DNA of 64,000 bases from Durusdinium trenchii (GCA_963970005.1 CAXAMN010003891.1:716731-780730), one strand, 5' to 3'; positions 1-12,190 are shown, numbered from the stretch's first letter. The notes: generated by a model not told the origin, from the letters alone. Numbers and translations: made by a program.

Positions 1-24
1 AAGGACCGTCAGCTGAGTAGCGGG

Positions 25-61
25 GACCGGACCTCGTCCGAATAGCGACCGGACCTCGTCC
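25..61. repeat. Short direct repeat (15 bp, two copies)
   Basis: The unit GACCGGACCTCGTCC occurs twice, separated by seven bases. It is non-coding, and no larger array is visible because the window begins here. Confidence 0.7.
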
Positions 62-1190
62 ATTCTGGTCTTCCAAAGCAGTTTGGGGCTTTCCGGTTCC
101 TATCCCAGAGTCGCTTGAAGGATCGCTTGAAGGGAAACAGTTTTGCTGGGGATAAACACCCATGATTTTGCTGTAGATGTTTTCTTCCCTAAGAGGCCCA
201 AGGATCTGCACCTGCCCAAAAACAGGGGTGTTGAGGGGGGGATGTCGCCCCTGTCGGGTTCGACCCCTGCGAAGAAGTTGGGTTCAAGGATCCTTAGGGA
301 TGAATCAAGCCATGTGGATTCTATGGCATGTTCCGGCCGGTCGGAGTTCTTTCTGTTGGCCGCCACGAGGATTGGTTCTTGGTCGTGGATAAGCGGCCCG
401 AAGAGCCTTTGGGCTGAAGATGGGGAGAGGGCGTGGCGGCGAGGTGCTAGCAGCAAGCAAGATGGGGTTTGCCTGAATAATCCTGAAGGAAGGGTGCCAC
501 CTTTGCTTTACAAGAGTGTTTGCCTTAGTCAGTGCTATTATGTAATTTGTGTTCGATTTTGGGGACTGGTTTGACTCATGGGCGGATCGCATATTGCCGA
601 TTCCGGTGCAGCATTGGTCCGCTTGAACGGGCGGAGTGTTTGACGCTTCGACACGAATCGAATGGCTCCCTTCACATCGCGCCGTTGACGTCATATGAGT
701 CTCGTCGGCATCTCGACGAGCCATGTCGAGGTCATTTGCAGCACACCCATACAAAAGCATGTTCCTGAGAATCTGACCCCCTCCTGTAGGGGTCCTCCAT
801 CACAGGCGCTTTCTGGACCCTCAAAAGGCCCCACTTGTTTGATAAACAACCGGTATCCAAAGCATGTTGAACATCTTGGGATGATTGAGCCCAGTCCTTC
901 TTCACATGTTTGCAATTGAGTTGAAGCCACCAACCAGACAAGTTGAAGCCACTCTCCACACCAGACGGATTTCTCGTGCCTTTCACAGATCGTTTTGCCT
1001 CGGTGCCAGGATGACGAAGCAGGAAAGTGCCCAGGCCTCGCGGCTTTCTGGGCGTCTTCGGCTGCAGTAGAGGTGCTGTTTCTGGTGGGATGTGGGGGTC
1101 TATGGGAAGGATGTTTTCCTAGATGGCCTTCAGTTTGTTTGTTTTCATGGTCCATGTGAGTTTTCTCCCGAGTTTTCCAGTAAACCTGGA

Positions 1191-1250
1191 TTAGGCTCCA
1201 TGTTTGATCAGCAACTGCACCTTGATGGCCGAAGTCAGGTCGACGTGTCC
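1191..1250 (-). CDS. Possible terminal exon with ankyrin-like end
   Basis: On the minus strand a CAG acceptor-like site is followed by 19 GC3-rich codons and a TAA. The peptide begins GHVDL and ends LLIKHGA, which resembles the second helix of an ankyrin repeat (GHxxVVxLLLxxGA), although the spacing between the two parts is five residues too long. No neighbouring ankyrin repeats were seen, so this may be a degraded or unrelated exon. The resemblance is visible in the sequence; the assignment is inference. Confidence 0.22.
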   Translation of the reverse strand, partial: GHVDLTSAIKVQLLIKHGA

Positions 1251-2786
1251 CTGATGGTTTGAGAGAAAACCTTGAATAATGGACCCAAACAATGGCAGGC
1301 AGGTTTCCAGAGAGTAGTGGTGTGCTAGAGGTGAACACCTTTGAGCTAGGGTAAGGCCTACTGAGCAGACGATGAAGGGATTCTTACTGATACTTCCCAA
1401 TTCCAACATGGACCCCAGGGGCACCCTAGGTCGGAGACTGACTCTATAGCATTTCGTGGTTTTTGTCCATGTCAGATACCGGCTGTTGGAGTGTTGATCC
1501 ATGCAAATCCCAATCCCATTCAGACAAGTGAAAGCAGCAGCAGCAGCAGCATGTCTATAGACATGTTCAGCCGAGGATTGGCATGAGCCTGGCGGGGGGG
1601 CGGTGTGCACAGCATGACGCTCAGACTGCACTGGAAAAGCTTAGCCAAAGTTGAAGATGTTGAGGTGACAGAAGACATGGATAATGATTTATAGTATACC
1701 TATAGAGAATATTCCTTTGTTTTTTAGCCGCCGTCATGACCAAACACGTGTTACTCTTTGCGACCTGGATATGGTTATTGCCATTCTGATCCCTTAATGG
1801 ACGGTATGCCATTGTATGCTGATTGTTGACTCTGTGGGAGCCAGGATCCTGTTCATTTGGATTCTGTTTGAGTATGACTTGACAGTATGACATAGTATGA
1901 CCTTGAATGCTTGGATGGCAGGGCATGCACGGGTCATTCATGGTACTTCCATCTCCGGACTGTTGGTTTCTATACACGCTATACATGTGGTTGTTGGGAT
2001 GCGCTTGCTTGGAACGTAGATGGTCCAACGGCCTTGCAGAACATCAAGAATCGGACAACACCTGTCTACACAGTATGTACTTTTCTACCTCTATAATGGA
2101 CTCAAGGAAGATGATGCTTCTTCCAACTGTTTGCACCCCACACTGTCCGGATGATTCTGTTGAACAGATTCCTGAGTTCACCACGCACTGCCCATCTCTT
2201 GGCAGAGGATGGTGGAGCAGAAGAAGATCCCCCCACCTGGCTGGGGACCCAAGGACCGCTAAGCCCACCACGCATAAGCCGCATGCCCGAGCCCGCCCAC
2301 TTGCCCCCTTGTCCTGGCTAACTCCACGCGTGCTCTGCGGAGCGCCACCGGTGGAACTGGTTTCAGGTGGATTTACAGTGGTTTCAGAGTAGATGGCACA
2401 ACCCCCTACATGTTTTTTGAGATGGGGGTCCATAAAAACCACCTCTTGGTGATGGTGCCATCTTTGAAACCTCAGAATTCATGTTTACACGACATGACGA
2501 ACACATCACATTGGGCCGTGGATGGGGGCCCAAAGGGCCCCAAAGGATGACGACTTTCCTCTACGCAGGAAGTACAGTCCAGTTCGTGATGTGGTCGTCG
2601 GAGTGTGTATTCCCCTCTGATGCCCAGCGAATGATTTGCTGGTCGGTCCAACCAGGATGATTCACAGCCCTTAAGAATCCGGCTCTCCATGGCAGGGGTC
2701 GGACCCGACACCCAAACGCAGGGGTCCAGACCCTCAAAACTGTATTTGAGGGTCCGGATTGGTAGAGAGGTGCTATTCCCTAGGGC

Positions 2787-2881
2787 TCCTGGCCGCCCCC
2801 TCCGGTTCAGTTCGGTGCTTAGGGTGGGTGCCAGGGGGGGTGTAACCATCTGAGGAGATGGGACAGGAGCCCAAACGGGAT
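2787..2881. mobile_element. Short inverted-repeat element, family A variant
   Basis: The left end contains CCCTAGGGCTCC and the right end GGAGCCCAAACGGG. The block near 2848-2881 is the reverse complement of part of the element at 51648-51722, which shows that this is a repeat family and not unique DNA. Confidence 0.5.
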
Positions 2882-3201
2882 TAGGCCCTACCCTGACCGA
2901 AGTTTTTTTCGAGCCACGCGTCCGAGCCACACGCACCGAGCCGGACGGACCACGCCCCCAGGCCAGGGTGTCTAAGTAGAGCTCCATAGAGGTATCGCAG
3001 GGGTATCCATGAACCGCGAGGGGTATTCAGGGGTATTCATGAACCACTCTAGGGGTAAAGGGGGGCCCTGGGTACAGATTTGGTCTCCGACCGTTGGTTG
3101 GCCTGACATCTGCCGGAAGAGGTGAAGTCCCGAGCTCCCACGCGACACGGGTGACGTGGGTGGCGAATGCGCACGAAGACCCAACAGTGTGCTTTTCACT
3201 A

Positions 3202-3313
3202 ACCCGTTTGGGCTCCAGTCGTACCTTCTTAGAAGGTGGGACTGGGGAGGGTGCTAGGAGGGTCCAGTCATACCGAACCGGTTTGGAGGTACGACAACGG
3301 AGCCCAAACGGGT
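3202..3313. mobile_element. Short inverted-repeat element, family A variant
   Basis: The termini AACCCGTTTGGGCTCC and GGAGCCCAAACGGGT are inverted copies of each other about 112 bp apart. Inside are the GTACCTTCTTAGAAGGT-type core and a GGTCCAGTCATACC segment shared with other family members. The element has no coding capacity. Confidence 0.65.
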
Positions 3314-4096
3314 CACCCATGATGGTTCCAGGGAGTGCCATGCATCGGGTCGATGGGATGTGAGTGGTGAGTTCTGAATGGCTCGCTGTACACCCGAGAC
3401 CGTATCGCAGCAACTGATCATATGTGCCACTGACAGCAATCAGTACTTCCACTGCTTTTGGCTTGTTTTAGTAGAGAAGACAGTGGAACCGTCCACTACG
3501 TTCCAGGAACGCATCCGGCAAGAGACCTTTGTGACCAAGGTGCGCAACTGGGCACCACCAACGATGAACCTAGTGAATGGATTTGTTTTGTTAGTGTTTG
3601 CGTTGAGCTGATTTGTTTTGTTATAGTTATTATAGTGTAGTTTTGACCTGATTTGCTTTGTTACCTGTTAGTTTTTTGTTTCGACCTGTTAACTTTATAT
3701 TTATGTGACAATCTCTTCCTTGTTTTCACAAACGTCCACCGAACAGTGTCACCACAACCGTTTGGCAGACACCAGGTCTTCGTTGGCACTGCAGACACTG
3801 ACGAGCAGGACTAGTGACTATAGTGGGAGGGATACTAATATTGTTGAAAACAATGTGTTTAGGACTGCCAACCACTTGCTGACAGTTCGTCCAATTATGG
3901 AATGTTTATGTTTGTGCAATGTGTAGAGCCCAGATAGGGCGCATACAGTCATCTATACATTATGATTATTTATGCAACATGTTTGCCTATAGAGATTGAT
4001 CCCTGAAAGTGAATTGTAGGTAAACCATCCCATACATTCCCATAACAATCTCAGTATGAGCTCTTGGGGAACAGCAATCCCCCATGTAATCACCTT

Positions 4097-4195
4097 CTAG
4101 GGATCCAAGTACCTTCTATAAGAAGGTGATTGGAGACACGGAAGGGTTTTCAAGGTCCACGTGCCGAAGCCTTCTGAGAAGGTACTTGGATTCCT
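4097..4195. mobile_element. Short inverted-repeat element, family A
   Basis: It begins CTAGGGATCCAAGTACCTTCT and ends AGAAGGTACTTGGATTCCTA, so its ends are inverted repeats of about 18 bp. Each half carries its own small palindrome of the ACCTTCTNAGAAGGT type. It lies immediately beside another copy at 4203-4290. Confidence 0.7.
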
Positions 4196-4202
4196 ATCCC
4201 TA

Positions 4203-4290
4203 CACCTCCAGTCGTACCTCCTCAGAAGGTGTTTGAACCCTCCAAATCCACCCCAAACACCTTCTCAGAAGGCACTTGGAGCCCTAGGGT
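4203..4290. mobile_element. Short inverted-repeat element, family A
   Basis: The element has two CTCAGAAGGT palindromes, a centre with CCAAATCCACCCCAAACACC, and the right end CTTGGAGCCCTAGGG. It is closely similar to the copy at 4771-4860. Confidence 0.7.
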
Positions 4291-4515
4291 ATGGATTATG
4301 GATGCCTACATCCAAGATGCCACACACCTCACGCCATCTGCAGGAGAAACTCCACCTGGTGATGAACGCTGGCCCCGGCAATGTGGGTGACCGGCTCGGG
4401 GCCCGGCCTCGACGTCGTCCGCCGGGCCCGAGTTGAGCGGAGTCGAGGCACGGAAGGTACTCCTGATCCCGAATCGACTGGGGAAAAGTGGGTGAACCTA
4501 GTGGTTAGAACTTTT

Positions 4516-4623
4516 CCCTATGGATCCACATACCGAAGCTCAGGTACGGTGAGGAAGGAGGCTATTGATGTAGGCGCCTGGGGGGCCCAATGACCTTCTG
4601 AGAAGGTATGTGGATCCATAGGG
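4516..4623. mobile_element. Short inverted-repeat element, family D
   Basis: The termini CCCTATGGATCCACATACC and GGTATGTGGATCCATAGGG are near-perfect inverted repeats. The interior has CTCAGGTACGGTGAGGA and a central GATGTAGGCGCC segment that recur at 45678-45790. A partial inverted copy of the left half lies at 4708-4747. Confidence 0.7.
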
Positions 4624-4770
4624 TTTATAGAAACCTCTGTTGTTTTTTCACCTAGTGGGGAAATTCCATCCAAAAGTTACGTTAACCTTTCTATAAACCT
4701 CGCCCGTCCTCACCGTACCTGAGGTTCGGTGCCAGTGGATCCATAGCACTTAGAACCTCTTCTTTCTTTT

Positions 4771-4860
4771 CCCTAGGGCTCCAAGTACATCCTCAGAAGG
4801 TGTTTGGACCCTCCAAACCCACCCCAAACACCTTCTCAGAAGGTACTTGGAGCCCTAGGG
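4771..4860. mobile_element. Short inverted-repeat element, family A
   Basis: This is a complete 90-bp copy running from CCCTAGGGCTCCAAGTAC to GTACTTGGAGCCCTAGGG, with two internal AGAAGGT palindromes. It is one of the best-preserved family members and can serve as a reference copy. Confidence 0.8.
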
Positions 4861-6265
4861 TTTGGATTGACTTTCCCCACTCAACAGGAATAGGGTGGAA
4901 AGACCGATTCTCCGGGTCCCCACTATTTGCCCCGGGCCGCTGTCCCAAAGACCCGGACCCAGACCTGTGCGAACATGGGGGACATGACCGAAGAGACGGT
5001 ACTTACTTGTAGGATCTTGTATGGTATGCTTGTTACTTGTACTCATTGTTCCGAGGCCAGGTGCTTTCCAACCAAAGAAGGCCCGGCCCACACCGTGTGG
5101 GTTTTCAGGGGAGGTCCTTCACTGGAAGTTCTACCTCCGCCCTGACAGAGCTGTTTGAGGTACGAGGGGACCGCGACCATGATGATCGAAGCGGCCTTTT
5201 GCTGGCTGGATCAACTGGACTCAGGACGGAGGCGGTGGAGGCCGAGTGGAGACCGCCATCACGGGACTCCTGGGTATATCCCATAACCTGAAGTGCCTGA
5301 GCCAAGAGGATTTGGAAGGACCTGGTTTGGGCAGATCGCCATCTACTTTGAAACCACTGTAGATCGACGAGCAGCACTAGCACGACTTTTTCAACAAGTC
5401 ATGGAAGTGGAGAACCACCACGTTCGCCACCATCCACGTCGACAGAAGACCAACATGGACGCTGAAAATCACTGGTAGGGGAAGAGCAGTCTTTCAGGCA
5501 GGGCACCATTCTCGGGGTCCATGTGGGTTTGCATTTGAATAGGAGGACCCCCCCGGCCCTGGCCGGGTAGACTGGTCTATTTTCCTTGGGAGGTCCCCCT
5601 AATTGAGCCACATACCCAGGTATTGACCTTACAGAATAATCACCGAGTCAGTGGTGTGTTTTTAGTCTTATGAGTGTAGTATTTATGGTCCCTATACATC
5701 TTTATGTTTCTCCTTGTTTCTCTCCTTTCATCCTTGTTTTCACACTCATTTCGTTCAATACACACCCATGTCAGTTTTGGGGGAATGCATATGTTTCCAT
5801 CGCGTGAGCTCAGCTCCTGTCACCCGGTTCCCCCAGGAGGTGACTTGCGGGGCGGCTGGGGCACTCCAGTAGCTCGGCGGGCGTAGCTCGAAGGCTGGGA
5901 GACAAATGTAGGTGAAACAAAAGCAGCTGCGGCATGCTGCGGCACACTGCCAGGATGAGGCAGGCACCAAGTTAGTCCAGCTTAGCCAAAACCCTGGACC
6001 CGGCGTACAGTGCCTACCCTAGAAAATGGAACATGAACCGAACTAGAAACATGTACTGCTTGCACAAGTTTTCCAAGGTACGAACAGGTCGACTCCAGGT
6101 ATTGGTGTTTGGGTTGCTTTTTTGTTGATGAATCCGAAGAAGCAATATCGCTGTTGAGTTCTACATATACTGTGTTTACTGTGTCCTTGCGTCTTGGTCT
6201 TTTCTTAAACTAGTGAGCACCACAGGTCTAACTGCCAAACCATATCACGAGTTGGCTCTCTTCAG

Positions 6266-6361
6266 GTCTACCACCTTTCACACCTGGACTTTTGGAAGCG
6301 TTTGGAGCATCTGGGCTTCGCCTATCGGCTCTTTCCCGGCGCACCTTCCAGCGCCTCGGTG
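6266..6361 (+). CDS. Unassigned coding exon candidate (32 codons)
   Basis: A CTCTTCAG acceptor-like site is followed by exactly 32 phase-0 codons and then a GTGAGA donor-like site. The frame stays open beyond the donor to a stop at 6455. The peptide starts VYHLSHLDFWKRLEHL and continues into an aromatic, proline-containing segment. Codon use is more GC3-rich than the flanks. I do not recognise the family, and no partner exon could be joined. Splice signals and codon use are what I see; that this is an exon is inference. Confidence 0.4.
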
Positions 6362-9000
6362 GTGAGATTTTGTGCTGGGACTGGACGAGATCCTGTGGAA
6401 CTATGGAGCCAAAGAGCTCCAGAGAGCTCTACCAGGACTCTCCAGTTCGTACCTTGAAACAATTGGAACATGGCACGTGAGCCATTGCAAGAGTATGGGG
6501 CGACCATATATACTCAACAGGGCTCCAAGTACATCCAAGTAAAGGCATATACTTAGCGAACTGGATCATGGCATCATTACATGTTCATTTGACCTCCCCA
6601 CCTGACCCAAATGAAGAAAGTACCACGGAGCTCTTTGTGCTCTTGACCTACAACCACTTTCGAGGAGACACCCACATCATCAAGCAACACACGGCCTTTG
6701 TGATTATTGTTTCACTTTGGGACTGCCCAGACACTCTATCCCACACACTCCATGTATGGAATATATGCCTACATTGACCCCCCCAAACCACCCCAACTGA
6801 TCGGCAGTCCTGGCAGTCCCATGGGACTGTAAGAATCGAGAGCTTGTTTCACCAAAAGATTCACCCCTTGGACTTGGACCGTTTTAGACTCTACCCCAAA
6901 GTATGCCAAGCATTCCATATGACTGGTGTGTGCGGTTGTAGGCGACTTCATGCATCGCGTCTTCTCAGCGACCCTACCTTTGGCCGACGAAAGCTGAACC
7001 CACCCCGATCGCGGCATCACAAGGTTCGTGGGTGGTGAGGGTGGCAGTGGATGAGGAAGGTGATGTGAACCTATTGGGTGCTAATATATAAATTGAGTAT
7101 GTGAACCTGTTGGCTGATGTGGACATTGTTTATTCATGTTATTGGGTGGGATGGTGGGGCGAATGAATTCCACGTATGGAACATGACGATGCTGAGCTGT
7201 TCAAAACGAATTTGATTCCATCAACCTCCCTAAGCCTAAAGAGGGGTTGCGGTTTACAACCTTGGGGTCTACTCCAGATGAACCATGTTGAACTTTAAAC
7301 CACTCCATAAGATATGCCATGAACTAGTCTACTACTTCAGCCACAGCGCCCCTCCCCGGTTCAGGAGGGGTGAAGCTGGGTTTTGGGGTGCAGAAGGAGA
7401 CGGGGCGATCCCCAACGATCCCGGATCATCGTTGGCCTTGAGCTAGTCCTTGGTTGGTCGATTAAACACCTGGTTTCTCAAAGTACCTTAGGACATGGTG
7501 CATGACCCAAACTAGAAACAGATCTGGGGCCCCATGAAACAGGAGGTACGAACAGGTCGACTCCAGATCGAGATATTGGAATACCTGCAGGTAGTGTGCA
7601 AGCAATATGTACCCAACTAAGAAAACATTCACAGGAAGATGTAGGTATGATGTATACCGTGCCAAACTCCAAAAGGACAAACAAAAATAGCATCGATGTC
7701 CTTGTGCAGCGGTCCTTCCGTGCAGACGAGCCGGGACGGTGATGGACCAGGTGGCGGATGTGGAGGAAGGAGCCTCAAAGACAGGGGAAGGAATCCTGTA
7801 GGAATCCTGGAGTTTCTGACTTTGAGCGATTGGTGTGTGTATATTTTATGTATAATATGATCTGTGCGTGCATAACCAACCTTGGAATGATTTCTTTATG
7901 TGTGAGACAGATGCTTTCCCACGCTCCATGGGTGGCATAGATCTCCCTTTGTGTGTTGAATGCTCCATTGTTGTGCTTGTATGTCCATTTTGATGCACTT
8001 GCCATCGAGGAGGACTGCTCAAAACCACCGAGAACATGGGAGCGCTGCTCCATTGTGCGGGCGGAGAAACGTGCGTCTGGCTGCGGAGGGGTTGAACGCT
8101 TGGCGCTGGAGGATGCAAAACCCGCGCCCACTTGCAGGCAACGATGAACTCATGAACACAGGCAACTAAAACTTTCTAAGAGTTGGCTTTCTTGCAGCCA
8201 ACTCTTTCCATGAACACAACTTCAAGAGGGCTTTATATATATATATACACATATTTGACTGTACAATTATGTAATTCCCCTTGCACAGTGAAGTAGGGCA
8301 GCTGGCACAAGGTCCAATCATAGAGCATGCATCGCACACGACTTGCCGTCGTCACCCTTTGATACTCTCCCACTCACTGAAATGGTTGTAAGAAGTGGTT
8401 AGAAAGCCACCATGTGAGTTCAAGTTTGTAGAAACCACCCGTTTCCGGAGGTGTTTAGACTTCCAGGGGCCCATACCATCCGATTTCCATGTTAGTGAGT
8501 CAGAGTGTAGCACTTGGCAGAACGTACACCCGGGGAAGATCAACATGGAACCACCTTTAGAAGACTAGCTTCCTCCACCCCAAGGGTTTCCAGGTTCGGT
8601 CTTTTCCAAGGCGCCGTCTCCCTCGGAGTCTCCCAAGCTTTCGCATGACTCTGCTCCTTGACGCCTCATCTCGTCATGCCTCTCGCACTGGGTCTTCGAT
8701 GACTCCGTTTTCTTCGGGTCTTCGACCCTGCGATGCACGTCTTGAGGTTCAAACATTACGACACTTGAAGCGTCCGGGATCCTGAAGACATCTGAAGACC
8801 GATTGGGTGGATGATGCAGGACAAAATGCCGAATGCCAGACGATTGTAGCTTGATCATTGCTTATTAGCTATTGCTCATGCTACTTACAACTGTTGCTTG
8901 ACCTTCCCCTAAACCCTCAAACCCCACCACTGCCTGAACCACTGAGCCCCCACCTGTTTGATATTATTTGATCATCTACTATACCGGTTCTTTGTTGTAT

Positions 9001-9093
9001 CCCAGACACGACCCAAGGGACTGCCATAGGACTGCCGGCCAGGGGTGGTTGACTGGGGGTCAATTGATCGGCAGTCCTATGGCAGTCCCATGG
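9001..9093. mobile_element. Short inverted-repeat element, family E
   Basis: The element runs from CCCAGACACGACCCAAGGGA through GGACTGCC to GGCAGTCCCATGG. Copies at 26121-26233 and 29652-29754 share the CCACCCCTGGCC centre, here in the opposite orientation, and the GGGACTGCC/GGCAGTCCC ends. Confidence 0.7.
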
Positions 9094-9134
9094 AGTGTTG
9101 TTGTATGTTCCAGAGGTTAAGTGACCTTAGACGA

Positions 9135-9180
9135 ACCCTATAGATAGTCGAAGGTTCGGGTTCTTCAACCTTTGCTGGTT
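9135..9180. mobile_element. Short element, family G
   Basis: It contains AGTCGAAGGTTCGGGTTCTTCAACCT-like sequence, matching in reverse the copies at 13482-13533 and 20697-20754. It ends about 30 bp upstream of the acceptor of the exon candidate at 9211. Confidence 0.5.
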
Positions 9181-9210
9181 AAAAGCGATTCCTCTCCAAA
9201 GTGCAAGCAG

Positions 9211-9353
9211 GTCAGACCAGTGATTCGGAGGATCGGAGGAAGCTCTTCAAGGAGTTACAGCTCCGAAGCTCGGTCCAGCTCGCTCGGGCGACCGGGGAAG
9301 GGGACGGAGTGGGGGCAGAGGCTCTCGAAGCAGAGGATCTATGGAAGATGTGA
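9211..9353 (+). CDS. Unassigned terminal exon candidate, charged and helical
   Basis: After a GCAAGCAG acceptor-like site the frame stays open for 46 codons to a TGA. The peptide begins QTSDSEDRRKLFKELQLR and is rich in Glu, Arg, Leu and Ala, with a pattern compatible with an amphipathic helix. Other frames are interrupted or give Gly/Arg-rich products. The family is not recognised. A family G element lies directly upstream, so that element would be part of the preceding intron if this exon is real. Confidence 0.35.
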
Positions 9354-9635
9354 AGATAAAGATCAGTTTCTTCCTCATACATCTAGATTACCCAGACTCA
9401 GACCATCCTTGATACGCCTTATATATATAATATATATATATATATATATTGAGCATGTGAGTGCAATTCCGGACACCAGGTCACTTCTTCAGTGCTTTTG
9501 GGAAACTGGACCGTTTGACTCCCGTCCCGGGCCTTCACCATGTTCGCTTGAAGCGGACCCGGGGCGCCACCCGGGTCGTCGGATGGGTCGTTAGAGGTCG
9601 GACTGACAGCACCGGTTGGAGTGGAGCTAGTCAGA

Positions 9636-9720
9636 GGCTCCAGTCGTAGCTTCGTTTCTGGAACTGGGGTGGGTTTGAAGGGTCGAATTTTTTTCGACTG
9701 GAGGAGGTACGACTGGACCC
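9636..9720. mobile_element. Short inverted-repeat element, family A variant
   Basis: The left end GGCTCCAGTCGTAGC and right end GAGGTACGACTGGACCC are imperfect inverted repeats. The same sequences occur at the ends of the element at 3202-3313. Confidence 0.5.
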
Positions 9721-11146
9721 AACGGGAGAGCGAAGTCCGAGAAGTCGTAGAGAGGCGGACTGTGCTGCGGATCCACGATTGGAGACAGTGTGCAAGTTCG
9801 AGCCATTTTGCTTGGCAGCAGGTCTTCGTTTCTGAAGTTGATCAGCCACACAGTTTACAACTTGACATTCTCATGCAAGCTGCTTTAGTCGGTGTACATT
9901 AGACATAGTACGTCAGTTAAGGGAAGGTCAAAATGAGGGTATCGTGAGAGAATGCCATTGACCTGATACAACTCAATCTTGTACCGGGATCGTCGGGAGT
10001 GTGGGCGGTTAACAGACGAATTACTGTAACATCCCAGACACATCCATGTGTATCCTCAGACTCCAAGTGAGACCTCCCGACCTTTCAAGGATGGCATCCG
10101 GACAAGAATGCCCGGACCCAAGACTGCGCGGAGTTGTGCGTTCAGAGCCTTTACTCAGGTTCATGCGGCTTTGAAAAAATATTGCGACCTCAGGTGCATT
10201 ACGACGTGTCGCGGGCTTCCTCTCTTTAGATTGAGCTGCTTTTGTAGTGAAGGCAGCATGTTTGCAGCGTTTTTGGCGCCCACATGTGCTCTGGTTGGGG
10301 CCCTGGTTCCACTTCCCACTGCCGTAATTATACCTACTTCTCATAGTGTTCATTACCTGTCCGTGTCTTTGTTTTTCCTTTTCATCTACATCTCCACCAC
10401 TCCGGCCATGTTTGGCGCAAGTGGGGAGATTGCTGCAGGGCACCGTCTGACGTGTGCCACCCCAGCCGCCCGCCATAGGGCGTCCACCTAACAGAGCCTA
10501 ACAGAGCCTCAGTTGGGAATTGGTGTCCTCTTGAAGGACACCTGAAAACCTTCCGACAGGTCACTTGACCCTTCCTGGAGAGTCACTGGAGAGGTGACGT
10601 GCACCGTGAAATCACCATGGAAGTGGAACAATGGCCATTTGGACGACCATGAACTCCGAATTCCAAATGGATGGGGCTTTCACTCTAGCCCATGCTTTCG
10701 TCCCAAAACACCGGTGTTGGAGACCGAACCGGGCGACCCACGAACCAGTACTGGTGTCGGCGACTGTCCTCCTCTATAACTCTAGGGCGCCTGGGTGGGT
10801 GGGGGGGTGGTGTTTTTGGCAGGTTCCAATGTGGGTCTCCAACACGCGGGTGTCGCTCCCATCACCTTGACCCGCCCACCAGCGCGGTCCCCGCCCACCC
10901 CTGCGCTCCCATTCGCCTTGACCCACCCCTGCGGGCGACCGGCGCTGCCTTCAGGTGGGTGATGAAGTGAGAGCCTCCGAGATGTCCGGTCAGTCGGATG
11001 GGATGGGACGAAGGGTGAAGGGGACATGACCAGACTTGGGCCGGATTCAAAGGCAAAACTCGGAGGTTGTTGAAGATCCACTGGATAGGAACTGTGAAGC
11101 TGGTCAAGATCCTTAGGTTGGATGACCATTGAGAAACTGCAAGTAG

Positions 11147-11228
11147 TGTTGCTGTTGCTGTGGCTGTGGCTGTGGCTGTTGTTGTTGCTGTTGTTGTTGT
11201 TGTTGTTGTTCTTGTTCTTGTTCTTGTT
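11147..11228. repeat. GTT/GCT/CTT trinucleotide microsatellite
   Basis: About 80 bp of compound trinucleotide repeat, changing from GCTGTG-type to GTT to CTT units. On the minus strand it would read as an Asn/Ser/His-rich run, but no coding context supports that. Confidence 0.9.
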
Positions 11229-11943
11229 AGATGGGTTTTGGGTTTTCTGGGTCAACTCGTGAATCCTGACGCAGCATCACCATGCTCATTCTTTTGTCAC
11301 CTTCAGAAGACGACCTTGGGGACAACACTTGGTCCGCCCCCTCAAGGCTGGTGCTGCCTCCCCCCGCCCGAAGCTGGAGATAGCACCGGGCAATCCCCTC
11401 CCCCTCATTTGAAGCCTTAAAGATCCCATCGGAGATTGAGACGGCGGTGAGTGGTGTGGGGGGGAGGCTGAACGGTAGGAGGGAGGGGATGCAGCTGGGT
11501 CAGTGGATAGGGTTTCAGATCGATCTTCCGCAGCTTGAAGAACTCGCTCTCACGCCCCACGTCGCGCCCGCGCGCCAGCGCGCATCCGCGCGCGGCCTCA
11601 TGGCGGCCACACTGCTACGGCGGGTGCCGAACCTGTGCCGGGACGCCGCGCACTTCAGCCTCCTCGACGGCATGGTTTTGGACACATGCGGGTCCAGAAG
11701 ACCATAGAAGACCACTGTAGAGTGTAGCTATTGAATCTGAGTCAGACCCTTTGAACAGGCCGGAGATCCAAGGAGGGCCAAGAATGAGCAACAGAAACAC
11801 ATGTAAGACTTTAAGCTTGAGTATGTTCCTGTCACTTCTCACCCTTCTTGATATAAATCATGTGTATCTATATGAAGAAACGCCGTGTGCATGTCCTCTC
11901 GTTTGGCTCACATGCTGCGGGGTCTCATCTTGCGGTCACTGAG

Positions 11944-12083
11944 GCAAGCAAGCTGATGCTCGACTCCGGAGGGCCTTGGACGATTTGGAGGTCGCTCAGA
12001 CGCGGCGTCCGTGCGGAGACTCCGTGTCTTTCATGCCAACGGCCGCCCGGACACCCCCCCCAGAAGCGGGGCTTGATTCATAG
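11944..12083 (+). CDS. Unassigned terminal exon candidate
   Basis: A CACTGAG acceptor-like site is followed by 45 codons and TAG, in the only frame with coding-like codon choice. The peptide starts KQADARLRRALDDLEVAQ, which is heptad-like, and ends in a Pro/Ala-rich tail. A TGA in the same frame lies directly before the acceptor. The family is not recognised. A nuclear multi-exon gene is inferred from the splice-like start alone. Confidence 0.35.
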
Positions 12084-12190
12084 GGGGTGGTGACTGTACT
12101 CCTGTGTCAAGATGAAGTAGGCTGGGTCGTCCTGGAACATTCAGTAGAAGTACTCCATGTCTTTGAGACTCCATTGTCCACAGTCTCCAG

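Larger units (their letters stand above)
62..6265. other. Gene-poor stretch with short inverted-repeat elements
   Basis: No multi-exon gene could be recognised here. The open frames are short, overlap on both strands and lack coding-like codon use, apart from the minus-strand segment at 1191-1250. The stretch holds a cluster of family A and D palindromic elements at about 2787-2881, 3202-3313 and 4097-4860. The segment 6060-6110 shares a repeated block with 7490-7590, including the shared words GAACAGGTCGACTCCAG and ACTAGAAACA. A possible coding segment near 5138-5288 was too weak to call separately. Confidence 0.6.
6458..9210. other. Non-coding stretch with repeats
   Basis: It contains a partial family E element at 6772-6829, a block at 7490-7590 duplicated from about 6060-6110, a TA tract at 8233-8252 and a complete family E element at 9001-9093. 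A fragment near 8038-8147 is open in two frames with coding-like content but lacks clear splice ends. No gene could be assembled. Confidence 0.55.
9354..11943. other. Non-coding stretch with microsatellites and one element
   Basis: It holds a TA tract at 9419-9451, a family A variant at 9636-9720 and the GTT/GCT microsatellite at 11147-11228. A 147-codon frame at 10048-10491 faces a 151-codon frame on the other strand, and neither is convincing. A GC-rich open segment near 11560-11700 could hide an exon on either strand. Confidence 0.5.

Noticed and set aside
240-290. tRNA-like word GGGTTCGACCCC
   Set aside because: It is a local palindrome without the rest of a tRNA.
10021-10491. Two opposing frames of about 150 codons
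   Set aside because: They occupy the same DNA on both strands, both with unusual composition; no way to prefer one.
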